64,000 bases of DNA, from NCBI GenBank assembly GCA_947095585.1, contig OX352763.1, forward strand, positions 29,995,462-30,059,461, in the 5' to 3' direction. This document shows positions 32,717 to 44,409 of this stretch, in pieces. The notes under the pieces were generated by a model. It was given only the letters and a program-made list of their open reading frames with translations, searched no databases and was not told the DNA's origin. The number at the start of each line of letters is the position of its first letter. Within the stretch, counting starts at the first letter, position 1. This DNA comes from Nephrocerus scutellatus. Its lineage: Eukaryota > Arthropoda > Insecta > Diptera > Pipunculidae. The translations under genes and the position numbers were made by a program.

Positions 32717-32759
32717 TTGTCTCTTTCTTATTTTTTAAATCTTTTGAAACCGAAACCAA

Positions 32760-33285
32760 TACTAAAAATTAAACGTTTGTTTTTTTTCACTCTTTAATTT
32801 TTTTTATTTATTTATTTTAATTCAATATATTTCTATGCAAGTGAGAATAAAAAAATTCTCTTGTTTTGCATAGTTCTTAAACTAATATTGCGTACATTAT
32901 GAAAAATAAAAATAAAAACTAATATATAAAATTTAATGACATAATTAAAAAAAAGGAGGTGTGGCTCAATACAATTTTCTTTTACGGACTGGACCGGTAT
33001 ATTCAATAAATGTATATTAATTTATTTTTAAAATTTTTTTTGTTTATTTTTTTTTATAATTTTTTTTTTTAAATTTTTTTTAATTTCTTTTGCACTCAAC
33101 AGATTTCTCATAAGTGCCATACTTTGACAGATATTTGCAAAAACTCGAAAAACTGCCTGTCCAACTAACCTGCCGGTTGGCCGATTTCCACTAAAATCAA
33201 TCCCAATTTATGTAAAAAGCTTAAATATGAATTTTCATCTTCATTGACATTCTATACTAAATTAATAGGAAAATAGAATATGAAG
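32760..33285. other. Very AT-rich non-coding stretch
   Basis: Long A/T runs (for example 33,040-33,090). No gene recognised. A CCGGTTGGCCGATTT motif at 33,172 recalls the inverted repeats at 40.36 and 41.82 kb. Confidence 0.5.
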
Positions 33286-33289
33286 AAAT

Positions 33290-33930
33290 AGAAGTATAGA
33301 TATCTGCAATTGTTGTTTACAGCGTGGATGTTGTTAATAAAAAGCGAAAATAAAATTGGACCTAGTACTGATCCTTGAGGTACGCCTTGTAAAAGCTGTC
33401 AAAAAGTAGACATTTAGACATTGTAATAGACCGCCTGTATTCGATTTGTCAGATAGCTCAAAATAAGTTTATTAGCAGTCAGAGAAAAATTAAAATTATT
33501 TAGCTTATTTGTCAATAGTTCGTATAGTTAACAGAGGCGAAAGCCTTTGAAAAGTCAAGAAAATTTATCATTTTGCACATTTCATCTAAGACAAGATTCT
33601 GTCGGATGTCATCGGTAATTTTAAGAATGGCTGTAATAGAGCTGAAACCTTTCCTGAAACCGATCGCAGCGAAGATAGCATGTTGGATTGGATGACATGC
33701 ATTTTTACCGGTTACCTCAAAAACTTGAGATAAAAACGTCAAAATAAATCGAATATGTAAGCATAATTGTTGAAAATATAACTTATATGGTGCGAGATTT
33801 CTGAAACTATTATTTTGATAAACAAAGCTTTTGATTTTACCAATGACGCCGCAGTATTTATTAACTTCAAGCATATCTACTCTATTGAACGAGAAAGCCA
33901 TTTTTGAAGCGTTATTAAGTAACATTGGTT
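33290..33930 (-). pseudogene. Jockey/CR1-like reverse transcriptase fragment
   Basis: The minus strand has IGFRKGFSSITAILKITDDI, then NFLDFSKAFASVNY (motif A, usually DFSKAFDSV; the catalytic Asp is Ala). After decayed sequence a different frame gives LLQGVPQGSVLGPILFSLFI (motif B, 33,300-33,400). The palm YADD site is beyond the left end and missing. N-terminal residues to 33,925 are poorly conserved. Confidence 0.85.
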
Positions 33931-33934
33931 CAGT

Positions 33935-36320
33935 TTAATTAGAATCAGTTCAGCGTCGAGCAAAAACATCATCTTATTGTTCGATGTTCAAAAGCCAATG
34001 CCCACAAGGACCTAGAAGAAACATTTACATCAAATTTATTATAATATTATAATAATTCATTATAATTTAAGTTTAAAAAAAAAAAAAAAAATTTGTAGAT
34101 GGCAACTCTGGTTTCCACCAAATTGCAAATTAATAAAACTTGTACGGATAAATAGTGTATTAGTCGGTTATGTACACAGCATGTAGCATGCACAATGCAC
34201 CTTATTCTATTATTCTACGATCTGACAGTAACGAGTAGCGACTCGAATCTGTTAAGAAAGAAAAATAATTACACTCTGAAAAATTGCACTCTCAACTCAA
34301 CGACATTACAACACACGCCATCACTGCATCAACAACTTGCTGCCCTAAAATTGTAGAGAGAAGGATAAAACAACGAACAAGGTTGAACCGAACTAAAGAA
34401 TTAACGAACATACAATTTTTTCTGTATACTGAATTGGTTGAACTACCCGTGCCGAAAAATGCCAGCAGCATTAAAAACATCGAAATTAGTTTCTTGCTAT
34501 TTCTCTTTGAGAGAGTCTGCTTGCCTGTTACATTGGCGGTTACATTTCGGCCACACTGCGAATGATTGTTACCACACACACACCAAAACTAACTCAGCTT
34601 CCGTCAGCAGACTCACACTCAACTAGTTCTGCTCTAATGAGTGCAACTGTGCAACAATATTTTGTTTTCCCTTTCATTCTCTTTATTTCGTCATATTAGG
34701 TCGAGCACATCCCAGACTTGCTCTTTTTCTGTGCGTTTCTACTCGTTTTTTTTAATGGCGTTGATAGAACAAACATGACAGGAACAATACCCGTACCCGC
34801 GTGCATATCATGCTGCGCACAAGCTTTCTTCTTCCTTTATGGTGCAAAATTCTTTATCGACAAGTCACCTTCACCTCACACGTCATCACACAAGTCATAA
34901 AAACTCACCCAGCGAGTGTGCGCGCAGCAGTCACCGTCACCACTCGCCAACGGTTATCCCAATTCCAACTGTGCCAAAACATTCATGTTTCTCGTTGGCA
35001 TCGTTTTACTTCATTCATTGTGCTCACAGTTCAACTCGCTTATTTTTGTGTTGCTTGCTGATATTTCTGCTCTCCTATTATTTCCCTCGAATATCGAATC
35101 TCGAGTTCGACGAGTTCTTCTCGAATTTGATGTTGAACCACCGTAGTACGATGTACGGCGACGAGATTCTAATCGATGATACGACGTCATTGCAATTTTT
35201 GGCACACATAGCATTGTTTGGTATTATTATAATGGAGAGAACATGAACCCAAAATCCCATTAGACAGTGTGAGAGCACGAGAACAGCTGTGAGGAGGCCA
35301 AACCGGCTGGCGTCTGATTACACATGATGATGATGACAGTGACAGAGTAGAGTACAAACAACAGCGAATTCAGAGAATTAATATCGCCTCGTGTTCGCTC
35401 GTGGCACACGACTGCTAGGCAGGCAGATGTGGTATTCCCAGATGATTAGCTTAGCTCAAGTTGTGTGCGGTAGTTGCAAGTTTACTTGTTTATAAAGAGA
35501 AAGATATATGATGATAAGCGAGAAGCGTGGAAGGTCGTTCGTTGGTTTACTTGAGTTGAGAACGAACAGCTGCTGCATTTACTCTCGTTTGTGTGTGTGT
35601 GCTCTTCACATTTTGCCTGTTCCGTTTCATCGAAGGCTCGATGTCGGCTATGGTCGATGATCGCCCGGTGCCGGTGTTCATTGATTATTCACATCACACT
35701 TGTCTGTAGTATGATACAGCAAGTTTTATTGTTTGGGATGTTTTATGTTTACTTAGCTGATAAGTATGATATAGCATCAAGTTTTGTTTGGTCTGTTTTG
35801 TTTACTTTGCTGATTATATCGCGAAATAATAGAATCAGACTTTTTCTCTTTTTGTGAATATAAAATGTTATTTAGTTGTTTGTGAGATATTATTTTTGAT
35901 TTCACGTTACAACGCAAAATAATTATTTTTTCTCAATAAGCTAACAAAACTGTATATGTACACATATTAAGTTTTTGTAATATTTTTTAGAAGATATCCC
36001 AAGGTGCATGTTGTAAAGTGTAATCTAGCGGTTGCACTGTTGCCTTGAACGAATCGCAGCAAGTGTTGCCAGAAACTTTTTATTATATTGAGAAAATTCC
36101 CAATTTTTTTTTAATTTACATATTTATGTTATATATGTATATGTAATTTTTTTTAGATTATTAATCGTTTTTAAAACTTTTAAAAAAAACTTTTAAAAAC
36201 TTCACAGTAGAAAAATAACAAAAGGAAAACTTTGTTAAAAAAAAGACTTTTTTAACATAGGGTTGTTAAATAATATTGAACTTAAATTAATTGAAAAAAC
36301 ATATAATAAACTTTTGTTTC
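33935..36320. other. Non-coding, single-copy-like
   Basis: No gene recognised. It has a poly-A run at 34,074-34,090, moderate-complexity sequence from 34,250 to 35,860, and AT-rich sequence after. Open frames to 135 codons at 34,839-35,246 lack motifs and codon structure. Possible 5'-flanking or UTR sequence, not demonstrable. Confidence 0.4.
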
Positions 36321-36324
36321 GAAA

Positions 36325-36590
36325 ATCTTAATATATAAAAATTACTGTCGCGATTAACTCGAAGACCGTCCATCCAATATAGCTGAAACCTTGTGATGTG
36401 GTGGGGACAGCTGTTTGTAGGGGCTAGTGTGGTGATGCTAATGAGAGGGTTGATGTGATGGGTGGCTAGGTATTGTGTGAGAATGACGAGAAGCCCGTGC
36501 ATTTGATAAATAGTGATATTTGCGATGGGTGGAGGGGGTTTGGGGGTATCTTAAGGGTGTTGTTGGTCAATTGGGTGGTAGCAGTGGGCA
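36325..36590 (-). mobile_element. Short interspersed C-rich element, reverse copy
   Basis: On the minus strand a C/A-rich body (CCCCCTCCACCCATCGC, CCTAGCCACCCATCACATC) leads to a 3' end GTAATTTTTATATATTAAGA. Body and tail style match the 61,958-62,404 element. The end also resembles some Helitron 5' ends read from the plus strand. Class unresolved. Confidence 0.45.
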
Positions 36591-36839
36591 CTGCAGTTTT
36601 TTTTTTTTTTTAAATAATCAACATTTTGTACTCGTATAATAAAGTTAACTTCAATTCAATAGACAAGTGAATGCAATATTGTAAATTTTTACATTGCATT
36701 GTACTTTTTACATTCTTGTTGATCTGTTTGATATAAATTTGAAGATTACATCCGACGGAAGTGCCTCTGATTACATTGAAATATTTTTAAATGGGTTTTC
36801 AATAGGGACATAACAATTTTGTATTTTAATACAAACCGA

Positions 36840-37470
36840 ATGGGTTCACCGCATAAACGCCGGTATTCCCAAAGGCTCTGTTTTGTCTCTGACCTTGACC
36901 AGCATAAAAAGGTGGGGGCTCCACAATAAAGTAGAATTTAATTCTTCCAAAACCCAATGCTGTCATCTGTCGTCCAAGCGTAATTCAAATCCCAAACCTT
37001 TATCCACGAATGGATCCTGCGTCAAAGAAACTAAAAAGCTCGCAATACTCTGTATGTGCGTCAGCAACAATCTTCGTTGGAATGACCACAAATTCGCCAT
37101 CGCTAAGAATGCTGCGAAATGTTTAGGTTTCATAAAACGGTGCATGGTGTACTTCACTACCGCAGACCTGACTATTATTTACAAGGCATATATTCGCCTT
37201 CAGGAATGTTTTCTTCTTGTCACTGTTTTATCGCTTTTTCCATAAGCGGTGTTCAAAATAAATATCCAGATGCATCCCGCCATCCTCCAACCCAACCGAA
37301 ATACCTGTGCCTCAATTCAAGCCCACGGGTTTACCATTAGACCTATCGAACGTACCAACCAATTGAGAGATTCCTTCTTTAGCCGCACTCTGTGTTTCCG
37401 CGTTTGTCACCAGTCATTCAAGACACATGTGCACCTCTTCCACTTCCATTTCCTCTTCTTAATTTTCGAA
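36840..37470 (+). pseudogene. Non-LTR reverse transcriptase, palm-to-C-terminus
   Basis: The plus strand reads VHRINAGIPKGSVLSLTLT (motif B, normally VPQGSVLSP), then, after an internal deletion that removed the YADD site, SIKRWGLHNKVEFNSSKTQC, VSNNLRWNDHKFAIAKNAAK, CLGFIKRCMVYFT, IIYKAYIRLQE, and in other frames FINKRCSK-like sequence and FTIRPIERTNQLRDSFFSRT. It is the same family as 7,065-7,660. Frames change near 37,200 and 37,260. Confidence 0.87.
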
Positions 37471-37839
37471 CGCCCACGCTGTGTAAGCTTTATAGGGGTG
37501 CAAACACCTTGAGCGTGTGTATACATTATAAAAACGCAGCCTTAAACTTATATTATGATCTGTCATGTGCAAACCATCAGTCAAGGTTTACATTTTTATT
37601 ATGGAAGAGTTCACGATGGAGCAACGTTTTAAAAATTTGAGTCGGTGGTCGCAACTTTAAGAGCGCTAACTCCAATTTTCGGTCGTAATAATCGTCACCT
37701 AGACAGGCTGTGCGTGCTATAGTGGATATATTTGACTATTCGAGTCAACATCTTCACTATTGAATGTTCCTGTGCCAGTAAGACAACGCACCGGTCTAAG
37801 TACCGCAAATATCGCAGCCGTAAGTGCTTCAGTTTTGTG

Positions 37840-38025
37840 GGCGCCGTGGCTCAGTGGATAAGAGAATGGCTGCTGATGAGGAGGTTCGTGGTTCGAGTCC
37901 CAGTAACACCAAAAAGTATTTTTCACGGTGTCCAACCTCTCGCGAAAGTCTGAAAAACGTCCGAGAGTAATAACTTGTCACGAAAAGCTTCTCAATTCAC
38001 CGTTCGGATCCGGCATTAAATTGTA
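37840..38025 (+). mobile_element. tRNA-derived SINE, 3'-diverged copy
   Basis: It begins GGCGCCGTGGCTCAGTGG (A box) and has B box GGTTCGAGTCC at 37,890-37,900, then GTATTTTTCACGGTGTCC, CGTCCGAGAGTAATAACTTG and CGGATCCGGCATTAAATTG. It matches the 29.2-kb copy up to about 38,025, after which the sequence differs. No clear target duplication was found. Confidence 0.88.
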
Positions 38026-40347
38026 TAGCATCCTTTATATGTTTCCCATTTTCTATACACTGACCCACTCCCCAGCGACCACCATCCTTACGATTTCGTC
38101 CCCTTCCACCCTCATCACTCCTCACCAATACCCGTAGCTCCCAAGGCTTAAACACATCGCCCATTTCCATCCTACCGACCCCCTCCCTAACGATCATCAA
38201 CATCACCCGTTATCAACAGCATGTTGTTCGCCCTTTCGTCATTTTGGTTTGAAAAACCCCATAAAAATGGCGAAATCTCGTAATCTGGCAACACTGATCA
38301 CATCCAGCTGATTTATTAGCTGAAATGAATGACGCACATTATGCACATATGCGGATATGTATGGTGTGATGCGTGCTGAACTGAACTGAGCCACAATGTA
38401 AAGTGGTGGAATTCCAATTGCAATTCGTGCTATGCTGCTGCTGCTCGTTTATTTATATTCAATCTGAACGAGTAGAATTCAAGAGCGAAAAGATGTTCGA
38501 TTGCAATGTTGCTCTTGGTATTATGTAGTTGTTGGGTTAGATAGGCAATAGTACTAACTACATAGCACACAGTAAATGTATTGTGTTTGTACAACAAACT
38601 GTAACCTTTACTCGCTTGAGAAATAATGCATGGCATGATTGCCAGACGGCACGATATGGTAAAAAGACTCACGAGACTCTATATTTTCTGAATGGAAAGA
38701 GTTGTTTCAAAGCACAGCACAGCAATGTTCAATGCATTCACAGCCATGCCAGTCAGTGCAGCTGTTGAGTTTTGAGTTTTTTAGTTGTTGCTGCTTTTTT
38801 AGTATAGTAATGCTGTCTTCTGCTCATGAGTGTTTGTGTTTGAATGGTCGTCTTACTCTGTAGGTCTGTGAACTTAACTCGTTTTGTTTTTTTTATTGTC
38901 TGATATTTCCCGTGAGCAATAGAACGGACTGTGGACTGTGATAGTGAAAAATGCAAATTTAAGGAAATCTCGTTGATCGTTTTGTCCGTAGAAAAAGTTT
39001 ATGTTGCGACTTCCTTGGTTGTGGAACATGAGTACAGTGTGATGTACGAAAGCCTTGGTGCCGTGGCTTGGTCGATGAAGAAGTAGTGTGGTTGGGTTGA
39101 TGATTTCAATTCCAACCCACTATACACAACTTATGTTGTAATCTGCGGATTGTAGACGGTGCGTTGCGACTAAGTCCTAGTCATGGCACTCGTACATCAG
39201 TCGGTTCCGCAGTAGCATCGTGACGTTGTGTTGTGTCGGTCGAGTTCATTTACAACGTAAGTGTTTAGGCATTTCAGAAGATTGATTCATTTTTGGCATT
39301 GCAGCAACTGCAGAAAGTTGTCGGGCATGTTAAGCTACTTTGGTCGATAGCTATGCTTCGTTGTCCCGTAGTTCCTAGTTCACACTCACATATTGTCACC
39401 TCACCCAGTGGAATGACTGTGGCTCTGTGGATTTGAGCTTTTGCCAAAACGTCTTTTTTCTATTCGCTGTACAACCCGGCAGAATAGTCGACGACGGCAG
39501 CGAAAACCAATTTAATCGACTCTCTAGTGCAGTCTGTTTATGGATGTGTGTTGTGTGTTTTTTTTTGTTTTTCTCTGTTTATCATCATCATCGTTACTCG
39601 TTAGCTTCGTCGTCGTCGTTTCATTGTTTCGCTCTTTTTCGTTAATTCCTTGTTTGTGTGATGAGACATGAGATTGCAATCTGTGGTGAAGGTGATATGC
39701 GCCTGGTCAATTACTATGAAAAAGTGTGTTGACTGCTCTAACTCGCTTTGCCTTGCTGCTAATCGGATCATCCATCGCACAGCACACTAAACTAATCATG
39801 TCATACTAGCGAGCTAATAAACAAATTTTTTTTCTTCATTTGGTGTGTGGCTGTATGTGTGCAAGTTTTGTTGTGCCTCTAAATTGAGGTGAATTATTTG
39901 ATTCTGTTTTACAAGCGTTGAAGATGACAATGTTTTGTTTTTATTACAGTGTTTGTGTTTGTTAAATGACCCGACCGAGGGGCGTTGTAAAGTGGCAGTC
40001 TTGGGATGTCTTTGGACAAGTTCTAGTTCCTCGCGACTTTCTATTAATTTCTTATTTTTGCTTTACAGTGCACAACGTTGCGCATTGATTTGTTATTGCT
40101 AATTTGTTGTTAGTGGGGATTTATTGTGCTCGGAGGTAGAATGTATTCATATGTAGACAGAAGTGAGAAAAATTAAATTAGCAAATATTTTTGTTTCATC
40201 GAATGAAGTTTTTAATTTTTCTTTTTTGCGTATTTAGATTTTATTTACAAATTGTTTTGCTTTTGTTGAAATTATTTACATTAAAATCGATATTTGTTGA
40301 AAATAACTTTATTCAATCGTTAGTATTTAATATAATGATGCACAACC
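38026..40347. other. Non-coding with a possible 5'-UTR-like patch
   Basis: No coding gene recognised. C-rich sequence at 38,060-38,200 may be a remnant of the short interspersed family. At 39,196-39,258 an initiator-like TCAGTC is followed about 58 bp later by a donor-like AACGTAAGTG. This could be a non-coding first exon but evidence is slim. Confidence 0.4.
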
Positions 40348-40769
40348 TTAAGTCCTCTACAGACGAGAAACTAATCGGCCAACTGGTTGTAATCATTTCC
40401 CTACAGACACAAAGGCCAGGGGTCCGATTGTCTCATCCGTGAACGAATCAGCTATGTACGAACAAAAATTACGTGATACGTCATACGAATCTCGAAAATA
40501 TTGGGATTTTGTCATACGAGTATTCACGGAACGTAATTTTGTAAAATGTAATAGTAAATTGTAATAGTGCAAACGTCAATTAAAGGCTATTTGCGAAGGA
40601 AAACAAAAGTTAACAAAAATTGGAGAAAGAATACGATACCATATAAGACATTCTCTTTTTAATTAATTTTTATAGTTTTAAAACATTTATTGTTAACTCA
40701 ATAAATCTATCGTACAAATTATCAGTCAATCTATAAAGAATGTGTTAAATTAATGTTTGTTTATATCGC

Positions 40770-41239
40770 TTTTACTTTCTTTTACATAAATAGTAATCAT
40801 GACAATTTTCGAACTCGGGATTTTTGCAAATTTATCCATTACCATATCTCCTGAGTCAGAAAAAGAGAAAATAAAAAATCTCTTTCTGTCTGTCTGTGTC
40901 GACTCTACAGCCCAGACGGCTGAACTTATCGGGATGAAAGCTTTTCACATAAGTTGTGAGGGGCCAGATGATTTTGACGGAAATCTGACAGCCGGTAGTG
41001 ACAGTTTATTTAGACGGTTTCCCCCGTTTTTGCAAACGACTCAAAAAGTATAGCACTTAGGAGAAATTGTTTAGTGGCTTAGTGTACCTTTTGAAATATT
41101 AAACCCCACTTTATACACTCTTTTATAATTTTTTTTTTTTTTTTTTATAATTACTGAAAAATTGACGGTAATGGGTAAATCTGCAAAAATCCCGAGTTCG
41201 ATTACTATACTTCATTTTACTATGTAAAAGAAAGTAAAA
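40770..41239. mobile_element. 470-bp inverted-repeat element
   Basis: Left arm TTTTACTTTCTTTTACATA (40,770-40,788) with TAGTAATC, CGAACTCGGGATTTTTGCAA and TTATCCATTACC is mirrored by the right arm (41,166-41,239), with a small gap on each side. Interior holds AT-rich DNA and a CTGTCTGTCTGTG tract, and an 84-codon open frame (40,799-41,053) without known motifs. No target duplication could be fixed. Confidence 0.8.
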
Positions 41240-41364
41240 ACAAAATTCCGCTATCTATCGAAAATAATCTTTGTCAAAACGCCAAACTTCAAAATTGCGA
41301 AAAATGGTAAGAGAACCCCCATCACCAACGCAGGAACATCTGGCAATACATTATAAAACAAAGG

Positions 41365-41745
41365 TTGGTGTCGTGTTTCATAAATTCTACCCCAAAGGAC
41401 TTTCCGAGCAGGATCCTCTTCGCTCATGCGAGCTAGGTGCCCCATATAAAGCCCCAGATTTTGTGCTACCCGCTCTATTTGGATGAAAGCTTCCTGTACA
41501 GCCCTTCGGTTTCTATCAACGATGTCAATATCGTATTCGTAAGCCAGTATCTGAATAGACTTATAGAGGATTGTTCCTCTCGCCGGTACGTCAGAGTCTC
41601 GGAGAACTTTCTCCAACGCCAGGTTGAAGAGGATCCAGGCCAGTCCATCCCCTTGTCAGAGCCCGCTATAGATGTTGAATGTTGATAGTACTCCGGATAT
41701 TTTTACTTGGCTTATAACATTGGTCATGGTCAACCTACATAGTCG
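41365..41745 (-). pseudogene. RTE-type LINE, short second copy (SINE-free site)
   Basis: The minus strand contains MEKVLRDSDVPARGTILYKS and IQILAYEYDIDIVDRNRRAV, equivalent to GYADDIDIVDRNRRAA of the 28.5-kb copy; the YADD Asp pair has become YEYD. QEAFIQIERVAQNL is then followed, after an internal deletion, by GHLARMSEEDPARKVLWGRI. At 41,712-41,723 it preserves the uninterrupted TTATAACATTGG target that the SINE duplicated in the other copy. Confidence 0.88.
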
Positions 41746-41852
41746 TGTCAAATTTAATGTCAAAGTTAATGAAATCGTTCAACTTATCGTCAGACTTGCC
41801 TACGATCTGTCAACCAGTTGGCCGATTAGTTTGTCGTCTGTAGACGGCTTAA

Positions 41853-43029
41853 GCGTCCGCTATATTTTATTTCTTGTTTTATTGTAGTAGTAGTAGACAC
41901 ATATGATTTTGACATTTCTAATTGGAGAATTTTGACAATTTCGAACAAACTTTATATTTTGGTGTTAGAAAATTTAAAAATATAAATATACTATAAAAGT
42001 GAAGCAGTAGTCAACAAAGTGTGTGAATTGTTATATACAGTGATATAACCAATTAAACTTGATATGTGAAAAGTGTGCAACAACTAACCAACTATTAAGT
42101 GATCTGTCAAAGTGCGAACAATTTTATATGACTACAATAAAACGCAACAAAACAAGTGCAATAAAATGTATGTGAAAGTTGGTGATTAATAAAAATGTGT
42201 GATAAAAACAATTACATGAAACACAATCATTAACAGAAAAAGGGGCTTAATAACTAAAATGCTTTGAAGGCACAAATAAAATTACACGGAATTTCGATTA
42301 AAAAGGATTCGTTCCACCCGTTAACCGTATTTGTTGATATTGACTTGTGCTTACTGCTTGCATTGCATTGCAATTGCAACTGACCTGAGTTGAGTGTTTT
42401 CTCAACAATACAGACACACAACGGAGGAGAACGACAATTATTGTGAACACACGAAGATTTTCCCGACTGCACATCACACTAAACGGTGCGGTGTTGCTAT
42501 AACTTCCTTCGTTTTGTGGTCGTTCGTTCATTATTTCGTCGCCTTCGCGCTGCTTGGACTTGGAACTGTTTGCTTCTTCGGTGGAAAATGTAGCAGCAGC
42601 TGTCTGGATTTAATGTTATAATGAGCGCATGCTATTTATATGTAAGTGAACACTTCTTTTTATAGATTTTAGAATGTACCGAAGTAGTGATGAATGTATG
42701 TTTATATGTAAATATCGCTGGTACATAGGTTGTATTGTTGCTTTAGTACATATCGATATCAACCGGAGTGGACGATCTGTGCAAAATTTTCGGTGGAATG
42801 ATAGCATTTTATATTTCGTACACATGCATACGCAGTAGTATATATAAATCACGTTTTTCCTGCATAGTGCACGGTAGAGTCCACTATTTAGACCATATAG
42901 TTGAAACAATTGAATTTTTTTTTCTTTATTTGCTGAGAATATTTTTTTGAAAAGCAGCATATTATAGGTACATATGTATGTAAATCATTTCTAAGGCGTT
43001 AAGGAATTTACATCATGCGCGTTATACAG
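41853..43029. other. Non-coding DNA
   Basis: No gene recognised. (GTA)n-like GTAGTAGTAGTAG at 41,885-41,896. A donor-like TATGTAAGTG at about 42,640. Otherwise AT-rich. Confidence 0.4.
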
Positions 43030-43110
43030 TAGTGGTTCGATAATTCGGACAATTAAAAACCTGAGGTTGTCCGGATTATCGACTCGTTCGGACTAACAAG
43101 TGCGTCGTGG
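43030..43110 (+). mobile_element. Possible 5' end of a pogo/Tigger-like element
   Basis: After TA comes CAGTAGTGGTTCGATAATTC followed by GGACAA; a complementary TTGTCCGGATTATCGA lies at 43,068-43,083. Such CAGT...TCGATTATCCGGAC ends, with TA targets, are typical of pogo/Tigger-type transposons. No matching right end or transposase was found nearby, so this may be a solo end. Confidence 0.4.
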
Positions 43111-43375
43111 AAAAAATTGCATGGGAGGCGTCGTTATTTTTATTTTAAATTTTTTTATGCAATTAAAACTAATAAATTATTGTTGAACAATTTTTTTTAA
43201 AAGTATACGATGATATATTTTAAAATAATATTATTTGTTTCGAAAAAAACGTTGCACCAAAAGAATGTGTAGGATTTTATGTAATTTTATGTTAGGGCAG
43301 TACTCAAAACATATAATAAAAACATAACATAAAACAATTTTAAAAGTACATATGTTTATATTAATTTATTTATTA

Positions 43376-43505
43376 ACTAGCGGAAATACCCGACGTTTCC
43401 CCGGCTGCCCCATCCTACTGACACCCACCCAAGTTAACATTCGCCCACTGTTCCCACCCCCGCCCACTGACCTCTTGCCACCAGCTGACCACCTAACCAC
43501 AACAC
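43376..43505 (+). mobile_element. Short interspersed element head (CTAG/CCCG)
   Basis: AACTAGCGGAAATACCCGAC followed by GTTTCCCCGGCTGCCCC, then a C-rich body with GACACCCACCC and CCACCCCCGCCC. It matches the head and body of the 61,958 element. The usual 3' end was not found; it is truncated before 43,690. Confidence 0.5.
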
Positions 43506-43694
43506 AACACATGTAAGGCAAAACCTCTGTGTTCGGGGTGGTGTGGACCTCTTAGGTCCTTACCAACTTAGACACCGGGGGTTGCTGGTCGCATCGACGC
43601 GAAAAACGATCGATGTGGTAGAGAGCTGCTAGGCAACTAATTCGAGGCTGTTCCCTAATTCGGCAAGGAATTTGGAAGATGATTATTGGTTATA

Positions 43695-44045
43695 TTCTAA
43701 GAAAAAAATCGTTCTCCAATGTCACATCATTTATCGGGAATTTAAGAAAAACAGCTCTTTTGTGTACCCTGACCCATGTTAAATGAAATTGCTCTGTCAA
43801 TAATAATGGTAGAAACTTCATTTAGGTCTTTATTTTTAGAAAAAATACTAGCCTTTGTTACTGCGTTTGAATAAAGTTGATATCTTATTTGAGTCTTCAG
43901 ATGCCCAGATGTTCCATTTTTCTTGTCCATGCAGAGCAATTTCCGTTAACATGGGTCAGTAAGTAAGCTTTTTCTTAAACCCCCGATAAATGATGTCAAC
44001 ATTAGAGATAGACCCCTTACTGTAGAACGATTTTTTTTCTTAGAA
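43695..44045. mobile_element. 351-bp inverted-repeat (foldback) element with TA ends
   Basis: TTCTAAGAAAAAAATCGTTC at the left is mirrored at the right. The arms also share GACATCATTTATCGGG, TTTAAGAAAAA and TGACCCATGTTAA, so complementarity extends over roughly 110 bp per side. TA lies outside each end (43,693-43,694 and 44,046-44,047), as for Tc1/mariner-type non-autonomous elements. A 65-codon minus-strand frame in the centre (43,742-43,939) has no known motif. A solo arm lies at 800-920. Confidence 0.85.
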
Positions 44046-44164
44046 TACACCATGTATATAATTTTTTAAAATGTTCATCATCTAAAAAATTATCAAATTC
44101 ATGAAGAAAGTCACAAGCGATATACGCATGCATGTAAACGAAATAATGTATATAATTGGAATGT

Positions 44165-44400
44165 TCGCTTCTATACATACTCATACACGTTATAAGGCAT
44201 TTCCTCTTGAGGACGCGGAATTTTTTTTATATATGAAGGACTGATGTTACGCCATATTGTACATGCATACGTTAAAATTGGTCCTACGAACGCCTGGTAA
44301 CAAAGGATCTCCACCTTCCATCTCAGATGGCGTAAATAAAATAAGTTTTCCATCTCCAGGAAAGCACCTCTCCACCTTCTCCTCAATATATTAGAAACAT
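44165..44400 (-). pseudogene. Jockey-like reverse transcriptase C-terminal fragment
   Basis: The minus strand reads LRHLRWKVEILCYQAFVGPI, then LTYACTIWRNISPSYIKKI, then EEMPYNVYEYV. LYxxxIRPxLTYAxxVWG...KKLQxxQNK is a late conserved block of Jockey-clade ORF2. The rest of the element is absent. Confidence 0.7.
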
Positions 44401-44409
44401 GCACTGCAC

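Larger units (their letters stand above)
40352..41848. mobile_element. 1.5-kb TTAA-flanked inverted-repeat composite
   Basis: A 38-bp sequence with ACAGACGAGAAACTAATCGG at 40,352-40,389 recurs inverted at 41,811-41,848 with three mismatches. Each outer edge adjoins TTAA (40,348-40,351 and 41,849-41,852), as for piggyBac-like elements. Inside are a smaller inverted-repeat element (40,770-41,239) and an RTE fragment (41,365-41,745), and no transposase. Either a non-autonomous element that later received insertions, or two solo ends by chance. Confidence 0.6.

Noticed and set aside
34839..35246. 135-codon frame as a host gene
   Set aside because: No recognisable domain, overlapping open frames in other phases, His/Ser/Thr-rich random composition and no splice signals that fit.
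43742..43939. 65-codon frame inside the foldback element as a mini-transposase
   Set aside because: No catalytic or DNA-binding motif, and one end lies within the inverted arm.
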